Origin: Candidatus Latescibacterota bacterium | GTDB lineage: Bacteria > Latescibacterota > UBA2968 > UBA8231 | Assembly (NCBI GenBank): GCA_022827835.1 | Contig: JAJEIO010000002.1 | Coordinates: 186,001-250,000, forward strand | Length of the DNA stretch: 64,000 bases | Reading direction: 5' to 3' | Shown: positions 60,703 to 64,000 of the stretch, piece by piece | Numbering within the stretch: the stretch's first letter is position 1 | Layout: every line of letters begins with the position of its first letter | Notes under the pieces: generated by a model | Seen by the model: the letters and a program-made list of their open reading frames with translations, nothing else | Told to the model about the DNA's origin: nothing | Database searches by the model: none | Program-made: the position numbers and the translations under genes

Positions 60703-61953
60703 ATGCTCGATTTCAACACCATTGAAGAAGTAGTAGAGGACCTGCAAAACGGCCGCATGGTCGTGCTCGTTGACGAGTGCGAAGCTGTGGGCGAGGGCGT
60801 GCTGGTAATGCTCGCCGAGCAAGCCACTGCCACCTCGGTCAACTTCATGACCCGCTGTGCCAGCAGCCCGCCCGTGGTTGCCGCCACCGAGGAGCACCTC
60901 AAAGCCCTTGAACTGCACATGCAGATCCCCAAGGCCCACGAGCCGATGGACGCCTCGATCATGGTCTCGGTCAGTGCCCGCGCCATTGAGGGCACTGGCG
61001 TTTCGGCTCAGGACCGCGCCGCGACTATCCGCAAACTAGCCGATCCCGACAGTGCGCCCGAAGACTTCGTCCAGCCCGGGCACGTCACACCGCTCCAAGC
61101 TCAACCGGGCGGCGTGTTGCGCCGCGCCGGCCACACCGAAGCCGCGGTCGATTTGGCGCAGATGGCCGATTGCCAGCCCGTGGCCTTGATCGCCGCCATC
61201 CTCGACGAAGCGGGTGCGCTGGCCGACGCGTCCTACCTGCTCAACTTCGCGCGCGAACACGACCTCAAGATCACCACCATCCACGACCTGATTGCCCATC
61301 GCCGCCGCACCGAAAAACTGATTCATCTAGAGGCTCAGTCGCCCATGCCAACCCGCTACGGCAAATTCACGGCCTATGCGTACCGCAGCTTGGTTGACGA
61401 CAACCCGTACCTCGCCCTCGTGTACGGCGAGGTCGCCGACGGCCGCGACACCTTGGTGCGCATGCACTCGGGTTGCCTGACCGGCGACGCGCTCGGCTCA
61501 CTGCTGTGCGACTGCGGTGAGCAGCTAGCGCAATCCATGCAGCTCATTGCCGCAGAGGGGCGCGGTGTCATCGTCTATATTCAGCACCACGAAGGGCGCG
61601 GCATCGGCATTTTGCACAAGCTCAAGGCATACGAGCTGCAACAGCAACAGGGCCTCGACACCATTGAGGCCAATCACGCCCTCGGCCACCCCATGGACTC
61701 GCGCGACTACGGCATCGGTGCCCAAGTGCTCTACGATCTAGGGTTGCGCCGAGTGCGCTTTTTGACCAACAATCCCAAGAAGCGGGTCGGCTTGGATGCC
61801 TATGGCCTGACCGTCGTCGAGCAAGTGCCCATTGAGGCCGCTCCCAACCCGCACAACATCCGCTATCTAACAACCAAGCGCGACAAGATGGGCCACGCCC
61901 TCTTGCTCAAGCGCGCAGCCGCCGAGGATGACAGCCATGCCAAAAGTGCATGA
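60703..61953 (+). CDS. ribBA: RibBA: GTP cyclohydrolase II with degenerate DHBP synthase domain
   Basis: The protein has 416 residues. The C-terminal GTP cyclohydrolase II half looks active: [20 protein letters not shown] holds the three zinc Cys, and [36 protein letters not shown] and [16 protein letters not shown] are intact. The N-terminal DHBP synthase half keeps [17 protein letters not shown]. Its acidic loop reads [12 protein letters not shown] where DDEDRENEGD is expected, so the Arg, metal-binding Glu and last Asp are lost. A catalytic Cys and a late Glu are also replaced. This half is probably inactive, so the cell would need DHBP synthase elsewhere. Confidence 0.93.
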   Translation: MLDFNTIEEVVEDLQNGRMVVLVDECEAVGEGVLVMLAEQATATSVNFMTRCASSPPVVAATEEHLKALELHMQIPKAHEPMDASIMVSVSARAIEGTGVSAQDRAATIRKLADPDSAPEDFVQPGHVTPLQAQPGGVLRRAGHTEAAVDLAQMADCQPVALIAAILDEAGALADASYLLNFAREHDLKITTIHDLIAHRRRTEKLIHLEAQSPMPTRYGKFTAYAYRSLVDDNPYLALVYGEVADGRDTLVRMHSGCLTGDALGSLLCDCGEQLAQSMQLIAAEGRGVIVYIQHHEGRGIGILHKLKAYELQQQQGLDTIEANHALGHPMDSRDYGIGAQVLYDLGLRRVRFLTNNPKKRVGLDAYGLTVVEQVPIEAAPNPHNIRYLTTKRDKMGHALLLKRAAAEDDSHAKSA

Positions 61954-62404
61954 AGGACAACTCGACGCCCGAGACCGCAAGTTCGGCATTGCGGTTAGCC
62001 GCTTCAACGACTTGGTGACCACCCGGCTCCTCGACGGCGCATTGGACTGCATCCAGCGACACGGCGGCGACAGCAGCGACATAGAAATTGCCTGGGTCCC
62101 CGGAGCCTTTGAATTGCCCATTGCCGCCAAGAAGCTAGCGGGCACGGGTCGCTTTGACGTCGTCATCTGCCTGGGGGCCATCGTCCGCAGCGATACGCCC
62201 CATTTCGACTACGTGGCCAGCGAGTCGGCCAAGGGTATTGCCCGCGTTGGTCTCGACAGCGGCATCCCGGTGATTTTTGGCGTCATCACTGCCGACACGG
62301 TCGAGCAGGCCGTGCAGCGCGCGGGCGTCAAGGCCGGCAATCGCGGCTGGGACGCCGCCCTCAACGCGGTTGAAATGGCCAGTTTAATGGCCGAGTTAGG
62401 ATGA
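61928..62404 (+). CDS. ribH: 6,7-dimethyl-8-ribityllumazine synthase
   Basis: The protein has 158 residues, typical for RibH. Marks are [38 protein letters not shown], and the active-site loop [17 protein letters not shown] with the catalytic His at about 92. It condenses the RibD product with DHBP. The gene overlaps the end of ribBA by 26 bases; an ATG three codons later is a possible start. It needs the butanone phosphate that the neighbouring RibBA may not make. Confidence 0.94.
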   Translation: MTAMPKVHEGQLDARDRKFGIAVSRFNDLVTTRLLDGALDCIQRHGGDSSDIEIAWVPGAFELPIAAKKLAGTGRFDVVICLGAIVRSDTPHFDYVASESAKGIARVGLDSGIPVIFGVITADTVEQAVQRAGVKAGNRGWDAALNAVEMASLMAELG

Positions 62405-62868
62405 GCGGCGAGGACGATTTTTTTGGCGATGGAACCTCGGGCGACGAGGCACCTCCCAACAATCGCCACGGTGCCCGTCAAGTGGCCCTGCAGGCCCTGT
62501 ACTGGAAACAGAGTGCGGCAACCGACTCACTCGGTGCCTTGGATCAGCTCTGTGCGCGCTTTGGCTTGGCGCAAGAGGTGCAATCCTTTGCGGCTGAACT
62601 CTTGCAGCGCGCAGCCGAGCACGCGGACGAATTGGATGCGCTGGCTGCGGCCCGGGTCCAGCACTGGCGCTGGGAACGCATCGCCCGCATTGATCGCTTA
62701 ATTCTGCGTTTGGCCTTGGCTGAAATGCTCTTTATTGAAGAAATTCCAGTCCGGGTCTCCATTTTTGAAGCTGTCGAACTAGCCAAGTCCTACAGCACCG
62801 ATAAGTCCTATGCGTTTGTCAATGGCGTTCTCGACGGCGTCGTGCGCCAGAAGGGACTCAGCGTTTGA
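62401..62868 (+). CDS. nusB: Transcription antitermination factor NusB
   Basis: The protein has 155 residues. [15 protein letters not shown] starts the NusB helical bundle, and [17 protein letters not shown] followed by [20 protein letters not shown] is the conserved C-terminal part. It binds boxA RNA with NusE in rRNA antitermination. An acidic 20-residue N-terminal extension is present. The ATGA overlap with ribH repeats the common ribH-nusB gene order. Confidence 0.92.
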   Translation: MSGEDDFFGDGTSGDEAPPNNRHGARQVALQALYWKQSAATDSLGALDQLCARFGLAQEVQSFAAELLQRAAEHADELDALAAARVQHWRWERIARIDRLILRLALAEMLFIEEIPVRVSIFEAVELAKSYSTDKSYAFVNGVLDGVVRQKGLSV

Positions 62869-62920
62869 GGTTGACCATGTGTAGAGGCCCGCGACGCGGT
62901 ACTAGTTAAAAGGATTTAGT

Positions 62921-64000
62921 ATGCTCAACTCGCTCGTAAAAAAATTCCTTGGCTCGCAGGCGACGCGCCAGTTCAAGCGCACGCTACCACAAGTGAGCCA
63001 GATCACTCAGCTAGCGGCTTCGTACCAATCTCTGAGCGACGCGCAGCTCCAAGCCAAGACCGCGACTTTCCGCCAAGACCTACAGGCGCGCAACGCGGAC
63101 AGCCGCCAGCAGCTCGAAGCCATCGAAGAGCGCCTGCGCGGCGATCTAGAACCTGAAGAGCGCGAGCAGCTCAACGACCGGTACGGAGAGCTAGACAACG
63201 CCATCCGCGATGTGGAGGCGGCCTTTCTCGAAGAAATCATGCCCGAAGCCTTCGCCATGATCGTCGAGACCTGTCGCCGGCTCTTGGGCCGCACGTGGGA
63301 CCGCGCCGGCGAATCCGTCGAGTGGGACATGGTGCCCTACGACGTGCAGATTTTCGGCGGCATCTCGCTGCACCAAGGCAAGATCGCCGAAATGGCAACC
63401 GGTGAGGGCAAGACCCTAGTGGCGACGATGCCCCTTTTCCTCAACGCCATCCCCCAACGCGGCGTCCACTTAGTTACCCACAACGAATACCTCGCCCGGC
63501 GCGACGCTATGTGGATGGGGCCGATCTACAATTTCTTGGGGATGTCCGTGGGCATCATCCAAGACGTGTTTCAGACTGGTGCCGAGGCATACATGCTCCA
63601 AGCGCCTGAAGACGTGCCCGAGAAGTTCCATTGGGAGCGGACCGACCACACAGCCGCGTACAAGGCCGATATTGTGTACGCCAATCACAGCCAGGTTGGC
63701 TTTGATTACCTCCGCGACAACACGGCTGTACTGCTCGAAGACCTGATGCAGCGCGAATTCAACTACGCCATCGTCGATGAGGCCGACTCGATCCTCATCG
63801 ACGAGGCGCGGACCCCGCTCATTCTTTCCGGGGCCGTCCCCGACTCCACCAATCAATACAAAGAGATGCGCCCGCTCGTGGAACGGCTGATGAGAGCCCA
63901 GACCAACTTCGTCAACAAAATCATCGCCGGGGCCGAGCAGGCGGGCAAGGAATCGGGAGATTACGACTACGACACGGGGATTGCACTGCTCAAGGCCACC
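62921..64000 (+). CDS. secA: Preprotein translocase ATPase SecA (N-terminal part)
   Basis: The first 360 codons lie inside the window; the gene runs off the end. Typical marks are MLNSLVKKFLGSQATRQFKR, IFGGISLHQGKIAEMATGEG then KT (Walker A), VTHNEYLARRDAMWMGPIYN and GFDYLRDNTAVLLEDLMQRE then FNYAIVDEADSILIDEARTP. SecA drives protein export through SecYEG. Compared with E. coli, extra residues precede IVYANHSQVGFDYLRDN, and helical sequence is longer at about 50-100, as in Bacteroidetes-like SecA. AAGGA lies about six bases before the ATG. Confidence 0.95.
   Translation, partial: MLNSLVKKFLGSQATRQFKRTLPQVSQITQLAASYQSLSDAQLQAKTATFRQDLQARNADSRQQLEAIEERLRGDLEPEEREQLNDRYGELDNAIRDVEAAFLEEIMPEAFAMIVETCRRLLGRTWDRAGESVEWDMVPYDVQIFGGISLHQGKIAEMATGEGKTLVATMPLFLNAIPQRGVHLVTHNEYLARRDAMWMGPIYNFLGMSVGIIQDVFQTGAEAYMLQAPEDVPEKFHWERTDHTAAYKADIVYANHSQVGFDYLRDNTAVLLEDLMQREFNYAIVDEADSILIDEARTPLILSGAVPDSTNQYKEMRPLVERLMRAQTNFVNKIIAGAEQAGKESGDYDYDTGIALLKAT

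Noticed and set aside
1..64000. tRNA or rRNA genes
   Set aside because: I looked for T-loop strings such as GGTTCGAATCC in non-coding gaps and for conserved rRNA blocks and found none. A covariance-model search was not possible here.

Overview
The window is a GC-rich, densely coded stretch of a Gram-negative bacterial chromosome, probably from an uncultured lineage of the FCB/Latescibacterota type. That placement is an inference. It rests on secreted proteins with FlgD-like C-terminal domains, CRTAC1-type FG-GAP/ASPIC proteins, a phytanoyl-CoA dioxygenase, HpcH/HpaI aldolases, cupin and VOC proteins, and a Bacteroidetes-like SecA. I saw no rRNA, tRNA, CRISPR array, integrase or insertion sequence.

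Layout. Positions 1-2492 hold small genes and some debris: a DUF2283 protein, an SDR lacking catalytic residues, an ankyrin-type N-terminal domain fused out of frame to a dehydrogenase remnant, and an NTF2-like secreted protein. Positions 2679-20409 form one minus-strand block. In transcription order it encodes three secreted proteins with FlgD-like tails, two very large paralogous envelope proteins, a parvulin-type foldase, an alpha-toroid-like enzyme of unknown function, an aldolase and a D-2-hydroxyacid dehydrogenase. A terminator separates this block from an upstream CBM9-like secreted protein, and a TPR lipoprotein follows at 21555-23078. Positions 23184-30530 (plus strand) encode a beta-helix lipoprotein and a GH36-like enzyme between two CRTAC1-type proteins. 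An MFS-spermidine-synthase-like fusion follows on the minus strand.

Positions 33191-37703 are the best candidate for an undescribed system. A palindrome-controlled promoter drives a two-gene operon: a DUF4143 ATPase, then a 1073-residue NACHT/STAND-like NTPase with a C-terminal PD-(D/E)xK-like nuclease signature. Positions 37716-46762 are mostly catabolic (M19 peptidase, aldolase, SDR, dioxygenase, VOC, cupin, UlaG-like hydrolase, glycosidase-like propeller, sugar-acid dehydratase). Positions 46818-53980 are an accessory island of toxin-antitoxin halves, a membrane pentapeptide-repeat protein, a chimeric surface protein (sorting domain, dockerin, YWTD and ankyrin repeats) and a frameshifted antitoxin.

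Positions 55220-64000 carry an S55 peptidase and a secreted propeller protein, overlapping into a riboflavin operon (ribD, ribE, ribBA, ribH), then nusB and the start of secA. The DHBP synthase half of RibBA has lost most of its active-site residues.
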